Of a stretch of DNA of 43,636 nucleotides, positions 32,558-39,871 are shown one piece after another. Source of the stretch: Hallella mizrahii (GTDB lineage Bacteria; Bacteroidota; Bacteroidia; Bacteroidales; Bacteroidaceae). The stretch's first letter is position 1. Every line of letters begins with the position of its first letter. Position numbers and translations under genes: made by a program. The stretch covers positions 1 through 43,636 of the forward strand of contig NZ_VUNG01000035.1 in NCBI RefSeq assembly GCF_009695775.1, in the 5' to 3' direction. Below the pieces are notes generated by a model that worked only from the letters and a program-made list of their open reading frames with translations, did not search any database and was not told the DNA's origin.

Positions 32558-32590
32558 GGGCGTGCCTGCATCAGGCACGCCCTATTTTGA
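32558..32590 (+). terminator. Terminator after the GH13-AlaX gene
   Basis: GGGCGTGCCT (32558-32567), loop GCATC, AGGCACGCCC (32573-32582), then TATTTT. A strong intrinsic terminator. The 32663-32741 stretch beyond it shows no gene. Confidence 0.9.
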
Positions 32591-32662
32591 TGATAAGCAT
32601 TTAGACGGATTTTGTCACCGTACATCTTGTTTATATGTTATGTTTCGTTGCAAAAACTTTTT
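32591..32662 (+). repeat. 72-bp direct repeat, left copy
   Basis: TGATAAGCATTTAGACGG and the following bases are repeated at 36503-36574 with a single substitution. The right copy leads into the isomerase promoter, so the left one marks the far border of an inserted ~3.8-kb segment. Confidence 0.9.
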
Positions 32663-32741
32663 TCTGTTTCCGTCACTTTTTCGGGGATCATACCTAAATT
32701 GTTTAACAAACCTATTATTAACGTCCCAAAGGATGATGGTC

Positions 32742-32795
32742 AACTTGATTTATTTCGAGATCTAAAATCTTAATGGGACAGTAGTGATCCGTTTA
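32742..32795 (+). mobile_element. IS5-type remnant end, left
   Basis: These 54 bases match 35358-35411 at 50 positions. They include the transposase 3' end (frame ...NLIYFEI and stop) and the presumed IS terminus with GGGACAGTAGTG. Both copies point the same way and bracket the Crp-SMR-MFS cassette. Confidence 0.7.
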
Positions 32796-32885
32796 TTAAA
32801 ACTCGAACGTGCTGAATCCTTGCTGCCAAACTTGTTGCTAAATATCATTCTGAGAGAATGCGTCAAAGAATATCGCCGAATTACG

Positions 32886-33449
32886 TCACTTTATTTGTGC
32901 CCTGATCCGGCTCAGGCTTGCCTGTGTTATGCCTAAATAGGTAGCAATGTTTCCCAACGGCAACCGTTGCAACAAATCGGGTTCTTTCTCTAACAACTCT
33001 TTGTACCGTTCCGAAGCAATGGCGGACAACATGGAAATCAGCCGTTCCTCGGTGGCAAGCAATTCCATCTCCGCATAACGCCGTCCCCAATTGGCAATAT
33101 GCAAGTCTTCCGAAAACAATGCTTTCAGCTTTTTCCTCTCCAATACGTATAAGACCGAATCTTCCATCAGCTCCATCGTCTCATATCCCGGCTCATCGTT
33201 CACGTATCCTTTCATAGAAACAAGGGTTGCTCCTTCCTTGCCAACCCAAAAGGTAATTTCTTTCCCGTCCACCGAAGTATAGGTGCGGACAATGCCTTTC
33301 TTGATGAAAAAGATATTCTTTTCTATCTTGCCGCTTTCCAACACGTGGAATCCTTTGGGGTACGAAACCTCTGTCAGGCATTGCCGCAATCTATCCAAAG
33401 ACGCATCCGGCATGGCATATCTTTGATTGAAGATTTCCTTTATATCCAT
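32886..33449 (-). CDS. Crp/Fnr family regulator of the efflux cassette
   Basis: This 187-residue protein has the short Crp-like form common in Bacteroidetes. A beta-roll sensor (KGFHVLESGKIEKNIFFIKKG, DGKEITFWVGKEGATLVSM) is followed by a dimer helix and an HTH ending PLGNIATYLGITQASLSRI near the C-terminus. It is divergent from the SMR gene; two palindromic TTTTGC-N5-GCAAAA sites lie between them. This arrangement suggests local control of the exporters by an unknown ligand. A TAATTTTG box lies at 33480-33473. Confidence 0.88.
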   Translation of the reverse strand: MDIKEIFNQRYAMPDASLDRLRQCLTEVSYPKGFHVLESGKIEKNIFFIKKGIVRTYTSVDGKEITFWVGKEGATLVSMKGYVNDEPGYETMELMEDSVLYVLERKKLKALFSEDLHIANWGRRYAEMELLATEERLISMLSAIASERYKELLEKEPDLLQRLPLGNIATYLGITQASLSRIRAQIK

Positions 33450-33516
33450 AACTCATTGTTGTATTCAGTGTGCAAAATTATAAAATAGCACAAAGAAACG
33501 GGAATGAACGGCTGTT

Positions 33517-33555
33517 TTTTGCCAAATGCAAAATCAGTTTTTACCAAATGCAAAA
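33517..33555. promoter_or_regulatory. Twin palindromic operator candidate
   Basis: TTTTGC-CAAAT-GCAAAA (33517-33533) and TTTTAC-CAAAT-GCAAAA (33539-33555) are 17-base inverted repeats starting 22 bases apart, about two helical turns. They sit directly upstream of the SMR promoter and between divergent genes. The dyad form suits a Crp-type dimer. Confidence 0.6.
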
Positions 33556-33576
33556 AGCCTTTAGAGATTTCTTGCT

Positions 33577-33584
33577 TACTTTTG
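33577..33584 (+). promoter_or_regulatory. -7 box of the SMR-MFS unit
   Basis: TACTTTTG matches TAnnTTTG, 25 bases before the SMR start and 22 bases after the second operator candidate. Confidence 0.6.
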
Positions 33585-33609
33585 CACCTGAATTTAATAA
33601 ATCATAGGT

Positions 33610-33936
33610 ATGAATTGGATAATCTTATTATTGGCAGGATTGTGTGAGGTGAGCCTTACATTCAGCTTGGGTAAAACGAGAGCAGCGTCAGGACTTGCTT
33701 TTTATCTGTGGGGTAGCGGTTTCTTGGCTTCCACGGTATTGAGCATGACCCTGCTTGCCAAGGCGGTTCAGACTTTGCCTTTGGGAACGGCATACGCCAT
33801 TTGGACGGGTATCGGGGCGGTTGGCACAGTCTTGATAGGAATATTCGTCTTCAAGGAGCCAGCCACTCCCATCCGTCTTTTCTTCCTGTTCATGCTCATT
33901 GCTTCCCTGATAGGATTGAAAATCGTGTCATACTGA
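33610..33936 (+). CDS. SMR family transporter, Gdx/SugE type
   Basis: This 108-residue protein has four membrane helices and the family glutamate early (LAGLCEVSLTFSLG, E13). The motif GTAYAIWTGIGAVGTVLIG is typical of the Gdx/SugE branch, whose characterised members export guanidinium rather than bulky quaternary amines. FKEPATPIRLFF and a final short helix complete the fold. It should act as a dual-topology dimer or with a partner. It is followed 13 bases later by the MFS gene. No guanidine riboswitch was recognised upstream. Confidence 0.88.
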   Translation: MNWIILLLAGLCEVSLTFSLGKTRAASGLAFYLWGSGFLASTVLSMTLLAKAVQTLPLGTAYAIWTGIGAVGTVLIGIFVFKEPATPIRLFFLFMLIASLIGLKIVSY

Positions 33937-33949
33937 AAGGAGGTGGAAG

Positions 33950-35134
33950 ATGAAGTATGAATTGAGGGAGAACCAAGGCATTCCGGCACCTCTGCTGGCG
34001 CTGATGGCAGTCGCTACCGGGCTTTCCGTTGCCAACTGCTATTATAACCAGCCTCTGTTGGGCAGCATGGCTAAGGATTTTGCGGTTAGCGACTTTTCCG
34101 CCAGCATGGTGGCGACATTGACCCAGATAGGCTATGTGACAGGGCTTGTATTGGTCATTCCGCTTGGCGACCTGGTTTCACGAAAGAGACTGATATTGAC
34201 CAATTACATCGTTTCTTCGTGTGCCTTGCTTGCCATAGCACTCTCCCCGAACATCTACTGGGTGTGGGGCGCATCTTTGCTTGCCGGGGCATCTTCGGTC
34301 ATGCCGCAGTTCTTCATTCCGTTGGTGTCGTATAATTCAGCTCCGGACCACAAGGTGCGCAACGTGGGGATTATACAGTCCAGTTTGCTCATAGGCATTC
34401 TTGGGTCACGGGTATTCAGTGGTTTTCTCGCCGATATATGGGGATGGCGTTCTGTCTATTTTGTGGCTTGCATGTTTATGCTCGGTTGTTTTCTGATGAT
34501 TCACAAAATGCTGCCCATGTTGCCTGCCCGTTCACGAGAAAGTTATGCAGGGCTGATGAAATCCTTGTTGCGTCTGCTTATCAAATACCCGTACTTGCGT
34601 ATCGCGTCGTTGAGGGCGGCATTGGCTTATGGCTCGTTCTTTGCCTTGTGGAGCTGCCTTGCTTTCCGAATGAAGCAAGAGCCTTTCTTTGCAAGCGACG
34701 ATATTATCGGAGCACTCGGTTTGTGTGGATTGGCAGGTGCATCTACAGTGGTTTTCATCAGCGGATATATCCAAAAGTATGGCGCAAGATTCTTCTCCAT
34801 TGTCGGAGGATGCGTCATGTTGTTTGCATGGTTGTTGGCATTTTGGGGAAATGACAGTTACTTGTGGATGATAATCGCCATCCTCTTGATTGATGCCGGA
34901 ATGCAAAGCATCCATCTGTCAAATCAGACCAGCGTGGTCGCTCTTGACGCATCCGCCATCAACCGGGTCAATACCGTTTATATGACCATTTACTTCTTAG
35001 GAGGTTCTGCCGGTACATTTGTTTCAGGTCTATTCTGGCAACATTATGGATGGACGGGTGTGGTAGGGGTAGGAGTTGCCTTTACCGCAGCTTCCTTGCT
35101 TGCTAATTGCCTTAAGGGATGTTCTATAAATTAA
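33950..35134 (+). CDS. MFS transporter
   Basis: This 394-residue, 12-helix major facilitator resembles the YgaY/aromatic or drug efflux branch: GLSVANCYYNQPLLGSM and the loop motif PLGDLVSRKRLI between helices two and three. The substrate is unknown. It is cotranscribed with the SMR gene. A full Shine-Dalgarno, AAAGGAGGTGG, precedes the ATG; it is unusual for Bacteroidetes and supports foreign origin of the cassette. Base composition here looks more AT-rich than in flanking core genes (by eye). An IS remnant follows. Confidence 0.9.
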   Translation: MKYELRENQGIPAPLLALMAVATGLSVANCYYNQPLLGSMAKDFAVSDFSASMVATLTQIGYVTGLVLVIPLGDLVSRKRLILTNYIVSSCALLAIALSPNIYWVWGASLLAGASSVMPQFFIPLVSYNSAPDHKVRNVGIIQSSLLIGILGSRVFSGFLADIWGWRSVYFVACMFMLGCFLMIHKMLPMLPARSRESYAGLMKSLLRLLIKYPYLRIASLRAALAYGSFFALWSCLAFRMKQEPFFASDDIIGALGLCGLAGASTVVFISGYIQKYGARFFSIVGGCVMLFAWLLAFWGNDSYLWMIIAILLIDAGMQSIHLSNQTSVVALDASAINRVNTVYMTIYFLGGSAGTFVSGLFWQHYGWTGVVGVGVAFTAASLLANCLKGCSIN

Positions 35135-35207
35135 GTTATTAAAAATCAACAAGTTGCTTGCGCAATTTAAGAAAGAGTCTTATATTTGTGGTACCGATCA
35201 GACGTAA

Positions 35208-35411
35208 AAATGGACAAACCGACAATATACCGCAAGCCTGTTTGAGGAGGAGTTCACCGTGGAAGCACTCTCCCAAATGGGCAATCCCCTGGAACGTCTT
35301 TCCTCCCTGGTGGACTTCGAGATGTTCCGCGCCGTACTTGAAGATGTGCTGCTGGCCAACTCGATTTATTTCGAGATCTAAAATCTTAACGGGACAGTAG
35401 TGGTACGTTTA
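35208..35411 (+). mobile_element. IS5-type transposase remnant with internal deletion
   Basis: After a stop at 35205, an ATG-less frame of 57 codons reads SLFEEEFTVEALSQMGNPLE and RLSSLVDFEMFRAVLED, the N-terminus of IS5-family transposases. It then jumps at LLAN to the C-terminal residues SIYFEI and a stop. Almost the whole catalytic domain has been deleted. The terminal sequence (35358-35411) repeats that at 32742-32795. Confidence 0.75.
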
Positions 35412-35454
35412 CATAAAATATGTAGCGTGGGTAAATGGAAATAATTACTGGCAT

Positions 35455-35477
35455 GGGGGTTAGGGCGGGGATTATCG
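35455..35477. repeat. Half GC-rich flank module
   Basis: GGGGGTTAGGGCGGGGAT, one half of the GC-rich palindromic flank, stands alone just before the palindromic element and abuts its outer repeat. Confidence 0.6.
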
Positions 35478-35478
35478 G

Positions 35479-36074
35479 CGCACTGGATATTTCCCGTGGG
35501 CCGATATGTTCATAATTGGTTAGAGAGGTCCATAACTCAGGTCCATAACTCAAAGAAAATATTCATAGGCAGGCTTAAGCTCCCGATGGAGCTATGGTGT
35601 GTAAGTGATGGGGCAGCCTTTGCGAGCAAGCTCGCAGTTTGCCCCATCACTTCCACACCACCCCTGACGGGGTAAAAGCCAGCCTATGACGAAAATTGCC
35701 TTAGCATAAAATTGCGCATAAGCGCATAAAATATGATACCACCCAACAGAACACAAGCAGCATAGCAGACTTTCAAGACGCTATGGACTATCTTTCGGCC
35801 GCAGGATTTTATGCCCAAAGGGCAATTTTACGCGTTAGCGATTTTCGTCATGGGCAGGCTTGACACCAAAGGTGTGGGGCTAAAGCTATAGGGTAGGCGG
35901 CGAGCTTGCTCGCAAGACTACCCCATAGCTTTAGACCCATTGCTCTTTGGGGAGCATAAGCATGACCATGATTTTCTTTTCTCTTTTCCGTTTGAAAATG
36001 CCAAAGCGATAATGGCAGCATAAAGATTTATATTTCCTCTCACTATGATTCCACGGAAAATATCCAGTGCGCCA
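35479..36074. repeat. ~600-bp palindromic element with two cloverleaf-like folds
   Basis: The outer inverted repeat is GGCGCACTGGATATTT at 35479-35494 and its complement at 36057-36074. Inside are two related structures in opposite orientation. Fold 1 (about 35564-35689): outer stem CATAGGCAGGCTT with AAGCCAGCCTATG, arm GCTCC-CGAT-GGAGC, a 20-bp arm beginning GGTGTG and topped by GCGAG-CAAG-CTCGC, and arm CCCC-TGAC-GGGG. Fold 2 (about 35848-35970) keeps the plan with changed arms: ACACC-AAA-GGTGT, a 17-bp arm with tip GCGAGCTTGCTCGC, and TGCTC-TTTGGG-GAGCA. No coding potential is apparent. It covers most of the long gene-free stretch 35135-36704. Confidence 0.75.
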
Positions 36075-36121
36075 CGGGTAGAGATCTCTGTGTCCTTTGT
36101 GTGAGAATATTACAGACAAGA

Positions 36122-36502
36122 GGGTTAGGGCGGGGATGAACCCCGCCCCTACTTGTCACCCTTGACACTGAATTGCGGGGAATTGTCTCCGATCTTAAAC
36201 GTCGTTTGAAGTGGTGGGTTCGTAGGGGCGGGGTTCATCCCCGCCCTAACCCCCTTGTCGGTAATTATTCTCCCCCCGTGCCATCTGTTTATATATCTTT
36301 TGCGGGGTTAGGGCGGGGATGAACCCCGCCCCTACTTTGTCACCCTTGACACTGAATTGCGGGGAATTGTCTCCGCTTCTAAACGTCGTTTGAAGTGGTG
36401 GGTAGGGGCGGGGGTTATCCCCGCCTTAACCCCGCAAAACATATGAGTGGGTCGATATCGTCACCAATCTTGGAACTTGGGTGTCCCAATGACGAAAGCA
36501 GG
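36122..36502. repeat. Modular GC-rich repeat array (right copy)
   Basis: Order: flank (36122-36152), core Y (36153-36221), flank (36222-36253), core X (36254-36302), flank (36304-36335), core Y again (36336-36401), flank (36402-36433), tail (36434-36502) ending GACGAAAGCAGG. Flanks alternate in orientation and each is itself a near-palindrome (GGGCGGGGAT...ACCCCGCCC). Cores recur, unlike CRISPR spacers. Confidence 0.85.
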
Positions 36503-36574
36503 TGATAAGCATTTAGACGGATTTTGTCACCGTACATTTTGTTTATATGTTATGTTTCGTTGCAAAAACTTTTT
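36503..36574 (+). repeat. 72-bp direct repeat, right copy
   Basis: It differs from 32591-32662 at one base (TACAT(T/C)TTG). It runs directly into the isomerase promoter region and therefore probably represents the original location. Confidence 0.9.
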
Positions 36575-36589
36575 CTTTTATATCATCTC

Positions 36590-36620
36590 TTTGTAGTTAC
36601 AAAGAAAAAGTGTATCTTTG
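36590..36620 (+). promoter_or_regulatory. Promoter of the sugar isomerase gene
   Basis: TTTG (36590-36593), 19 bases, TATCTTTG (36613-36620) match the consensus exactly, with an 84-base leader to the ATG. Confidence 0.8.
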
Positions 36621-36704
36621 TCACCGCATTGCGAAAAGACATCGCGAAACAAGCAAATCAATAGCAACAACTAATAACACCAAAATCAACTAAGCAAAAA
36701 GATT

Positions 36705-38183
36705 ATGCAAAGCAACAACATTCCTCAGGTGAAGCTCGGCATCATTGCCGTCAGCCGTGACTGTTTCCCTATCGCTCTTTCCACAAAGCGTCGCGAGAAC
36801 ATCGTGAAGGCTTATAAGGGCGAGATATATGACTGCCAGACAACAGTAGAGAACGAGCAGGACATGCTCAAAGCCATTAAAGAGGTACGCGAGGCAGGCT
36901 GCAACGCCCTCGTCGTGTTCCTTGGCAACTTCGGACCGGAGACTCCCGAGACGCTCATCGCCAAGAAGTTCCATGGTCCCTGCATGTTTGTCTCTGCCGC
37001 TGAGGGCGACGGCGACATGATCAACGGCCGTGGCGACGCTTATTGTGGTATGCTCAACTGCAGCTACAACCTTGCCATGCGTCATCTCAAGGGTTATATC
37101 CCCGCCTATCCTGTCGGCACCGCCGATGACATCGCCAAGATGATCGCCGACTTCGTGCCCGTGGCCCGTGCCGTCATCGGCCTGAAGGGATTGAAGATCA
37201 TCACCTTCGGTCCGCGTCCTCAGGACTTCTTCGCCTGCAACGCTCCTATCAAGGGACTCTATGAGCTCGGCGTGGAGATCGAGGAGAACTCTGAGCTCGA
37301 CCTGCTCGTGGCTTACAAGGCTCACGAGAACGACCCGCGCATCGACGATGTCTGCAAGGACATGGCTGCCGAGATGGGTGAGGGCAAGTACTATCCCGAC
37401 CTCAGCCGCCGTATGGCACAGTTTGAGCTGACCCTGCTCGACTGGGCTGAGCAGCATAAGGGCTCACGCAAGTATGTAGCCTTCGCCGACAAGTGCTGGC
37501 CTGCCTTCCCAAGCCAGTTCGGTTTCGAGCCCTGCTATGTCAACTCCCGTCTGGTGAGCCGTGGCATCCCTGTGGCTTGCGAGGTAGACATCTATGGCGC
37601 GCTCTCCGAGTATATCGGCATGTGCCTGAGCGACGACACCGTCACCCTGCTCGACATCAACAACTCTGTGCCTAAGTATATCTACGACGAGGACATCGTC
37701 GGCAAGTACAACTACAAGCTCACCGACACCTTCATGGGCTTCCACTGCGGCAACACGCCATCGTGCAAGATGTGCGCCGGCCGTGCCATCAAGTACCAGC
37801 TCATCCAGAACCGCCTGCTCGAGAACGGCGGCAAGCCCGACTTCACTCGTGGCACGCTGGAGGGCGACATTGCTCCGAGCGACATCACATTCTACCGCGT
37901 ACAGTGCGACTCCGAGGGTGTGCTCCGTGCCTATATCGCTGAGGGTGAGGTACTCAACGTGCCGACACGTTCCTTCGGTGGCATCGGCGTCTTCGCTATT
38001 CCTGAGATGGGCCGCTTCTATCGTCACGTGCTCATCGAGAAGCACTATCCTCACCATGGTGCCGTTGCCTTCTCCCATGTCGGCAAGTATCTCTTCAACT
38101 TCCTGAAGTACATGGGCATCCAGGATGTGGCTTACAACCAGCCGAAGAGCCTGCCATACCCAACAGAAAACCCATTTGAGTAA
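36705..38183 (+). CDS. L-fucose/L-arabinose isomerase family protein
   Basis: This 492-residue protein has the fold and motifs of the fucose/arabinose isomerase superfamily: LVVFLGNFGPETPE, SAAEGDGDMINGRGDAYCGML, a central ADKCWPAFPSQFGFEPCYVNSR cut here into FADKCWPAFPSQF, and CEVDIYGALSEYIGM with metal-ligand-type acidic residues. GFHCGNTPSCKMC adds a cysteine-rich stretch. It is shorter than classical FucI (about 590) and similar to arabinose isomerase in length. The substrate cannot be set from sequence; no fucose kinase or permease is nearby. It is monocistronic between its own promoter and terminator. Confidence 0.85.
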   Translation: MQSNNIPQVKLGIIAVSRDCFPIALSTKRRENIVKAYKGEIYDCQTTVENEQDMLKAIKEVREAGCNALVVFLGNFGPETPETLIAKKFHGPCMFVSAAEGDGDMINGRGDAYCGMLNCSYNLAMRHLKGYIPAYPVGTADDIAKMIADFVPVARAVIGLKGLKIITFGPRPQDFFACNAPIKGLYELGVEIEENSELDLLVAYKAHENDPRIDDVCKDMAAEMGEGKYYPDLSRRMAQFELTLLDWAEQHKGSRKYVAFADKCWPAFPSQFGFEPCYVNSRLVSRGIPVACEVDIYGALSEYIGMCLSDDTVTLLDINNSVPKYIYDEDIVGKYNYKLTDTFMGFHCGNTPSCKMCAGRAIKYQLIQNRLLENGGKPDFTRGTLEGDIAPSDITFYRVQCDSEGVLRAYIAEGEVLNVPTRSFGGIGVFAIPEMGRFYRHVLIEKHYPHHGAVAFSHVGKYLFNFLKYMGIQDVAYNQPKSLPYPTENPFE

Positions 38184-38248
38184 GAAACGAATACCAACGC
38201 CTTGACCCCTAAGACGGTCTCAAAGGCGGACAGTATCCTATGAATAGC

Positions 38249-38292
38249 GTGGGGCTGACAAGAGAAACTATCTTGTCAGCCCCACTTATTTT
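38249..38292 (+). terminator. Terminator after the isomerase gene
   Basis: GTGGGGCTGACAAGA (38249-38263), a seven-base loop, TCTTGTCAGCCCCAC (38271-38285), then TTATTTTA. A perfect 15-bp stem. Confidence 0.92.
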
Positions 38293-38347
38293 ATCGCAAC
38301 GTTGTGCAAAGGTTCCCGGATTAAGGCTGTTGGTCAGAAAAAATTAG

Positions 38348-38355
38348 TAATTTTG
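38348..38355 (+). promoter_or_regulatory. -7 box of the HD hydrolase gene
   Basis: TAATTTTG fits TAnnTTTG, 54 bases before the ATG. No convincing -33 element. Confidence 0.5.
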
Positions 38356-38409
38356 CAATAGAAACAGAGTTATCTGCATATCACGACAATCATCATATCA
38401 TCTTATAAT

Positions 38410-39036
38410 ATGGACAAGCAAAAAAATCAAGAAGAGTTTGAAGCGCTGTTGCGCGAAACCAAGCGTGAGGGCATCGACTATGTGATCGAAGATCTTGAGA
38501 AGGGCGGCTTCTTTGAGGCACCGGCCTCTGCCGGTCATCATCTCAACGTGCCGGGAGGGCTGTGTGAGCACAGCCTGAATGTCTGCCACGCCGGTCTGGC
38601 TATCTGGGAGGGCATGAAAGGCCTTGATGCCGCATCTATGGGTGAGGTCAAGCGCGAGAGCATCATCCTCGCCACCCTGCTGCACGATGTGTGCAAGATG
38701 GACATCTATAAGCGTACTGTCAAGAAACGTAAAAACAAACTTGGGCAGTGGGAAGACGCGGAAGGATATAACGTGTCGTACAAAGACTTCCCGATGGGTC
38801 ACGGCGAGAAAAGTGTCATCCTGCTCTTGCTCAGCGGCTTGCAACTCAACGACGATGAGATGTGCGCCATCCGCTGGCACATGGGTGCTTTTGGACTGAA
38901 CTTCAATTCCTATGAGGATGAGCGCTGCTACGACACGGCACGCATAGAGTATCCGCTCTGCGCCATCGTTCAGGCTGCCGACAGCCTTGCCGCCGCTATC
39001 ATTGAGACGACAGCAGAGGATATTGATAGTTTATAA
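38410..39036 (+). CDS. HD domain phosphohydrolase
   Basis: This 208-residue protein has the HD metal-binding set: the histidine in LCEHSLNVCH, the HD doublet in TLLHDVCKMD and an aspartate in VQAADSLAA, with a histidine in IRWHMGAF between. HD proteins of this size hydrolyse nucleotides or nucleotide-linked phosphates. The N-terminal part (FEAPASAGHHLNVPGGL) is characteristic of Bacteroidetes and Firmicutes homologs annotated only as hydrolases. The substrate is unknown. It is convergent with the pseudouridine synthase gene. Confidence 0.88.
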   Translation: MDKQKNQEEFEALLRETKREGIDYVIEDLEKGGFFEAPASAGHHLNVPGGLCEHSLNVCHAGLAIWEGMKGLDAASMGEVKRESIILATLLHDVCKMDIYKRTVKKRKNKLGQWEDAEGYNVSYKDFPMGHGEKSVILLLLSGLQLNDDEMCAIRWHMGAFGLNFNSYEDERCYDTARIEYPLCAIVQAADSLAAAIIETTAEDIDSL

Positions 39037-39101
39037 TGAAGGATACAAAAGACTAGCAAACACCTTGGGATGTATCAATCCAAGGACGTCGGCCGTTAGA
39101 G

Positions 39102-39770
39102 CTATTTTCCAAACGACTGCCACAGTGCATCATTGGGCAAGGGGGAGACAATGTCTATTTCCTTGCCCGACACAGGGTGCGTAAACTGCACGCGATGGGA
39201 GAGCAGCGAGATGCTGCCGTCGGGGTTGCTACGGCGTGCGCCGTATTTCAGGTCACCCTTGATCGGGCAGTCGATATGTGCGAGCTGACAGCGTATCTGA
39301 TGATGGCGCCCCGTGAGCAGTGTGATCTCTAAGAGATGGTAACGGTCGCTGTGTCCGATGACGCGATAGTTGAGCACCGCCTTCTTAGCCCCCGGCACCT
39401 CGCGGTCGTAGGCGTAGCTCTTGTTTTGTTTCTCATTGCGTGTCATCCAGTTGGTCAGCGTACCCGCCTCGTCAGCAGGCACATTTTGCGTGATCGCCCA
39501 GTAGGTCTTGTGCACCTCGCCTTTTCGGAACATCTCGTTGAGTCGTGACAGTGCCTTGCTGGTGCGTGCGAAGACGACGAGGCCGGCCACGGGGCGGTCG
39601 AGGCGATGCACCACGCCGAGAAACACGTTGCCGGGCTTATGGTATTTCTCCTTGATATATTCCTTCACCGTTTCGGCGAGAGGCTTGTCGCCGGTCTTGT
39701 CACCCTGCACGATTTCACCGCTCTCCTTATACACGATGATGATGTGATTGTCCTCGTAAACGACTTGCAT
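39102..39770 (-). CDS. RluA family pseudouridine synthase
   Basis: The start at 39770 (MQVVYEDNHIIIVYKES) gives 222 residues; the longer frame to 39854 crosses the fabG terminator and was rejected. The catalytic aspartate lies in GVVHRLDRPVAGLVVFAR. RRSNPDGSISLLSHRVQF and LTGRHHQIRCQLAH are typical RluA-branch motifs. The N-terminal S4 domain of larger RluA/RluD proteins is absent. It isomerises uridines in rRNA or tRNA; the target position is not predictable here. Confidence 0.93.
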   Translation of the reverse strand: MQVVYEDNHIIIVYKESGEIVQGDKTGDKPLAETVKEYIKEKYHKPGNVFLGVVHRLDRPVAGLVVFARTSKALSRLNEMFRKGEVHKTYWAITQNVPADEAGTLTNWMTRNEKQNKSYAYDREVPGAKKAVLNYRVIGHSDRYHLLEITLLTGRHHQIRCQLAHIDCPIKGDLKYGARRSNPDGSISLLSHRVQFTHPVSGKEIDIVSPLPNDALWQSFGK

Positions 39771-39820
39771 GATGTCTGTTGAATGATACCTGTTGAAAGC
39801 TGTGTGTTGAATGAAGATGA

Positions 39821-39862
39821 AAAAATGATGAGTGCCGCATTCAATCCTCAGCACTCATCATT
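39821..39862 (-). terminator. Terminator after fabG
   Basis: AATGATGAGTGC (39824-39835) and GCACTCATCATT (39851-39862) form a perfect 12-bp stem with a 15-base loop. On the minus strand it is followed by TTTTTCATC. It separates fabG from the downstream pseudouridine synthase gene. Confidence 0.85.
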
Positions 39863-39871
39863 GTCATTGGT

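Noticed and set aside
35560..35970. Integron attC-like or group II intron interpretation of the palindromic element
   Set aside because: No attC core sites, no integrase or reverse transcriptase, and no intron domain V-like motif was recognised.
36122..36433. CRISPR array formed by the GC-rich palindromes
   Set aside because: The supposed spacers recur (Y twice, X elsewhere), repeats alternate in orientation, and there are no cas genes.
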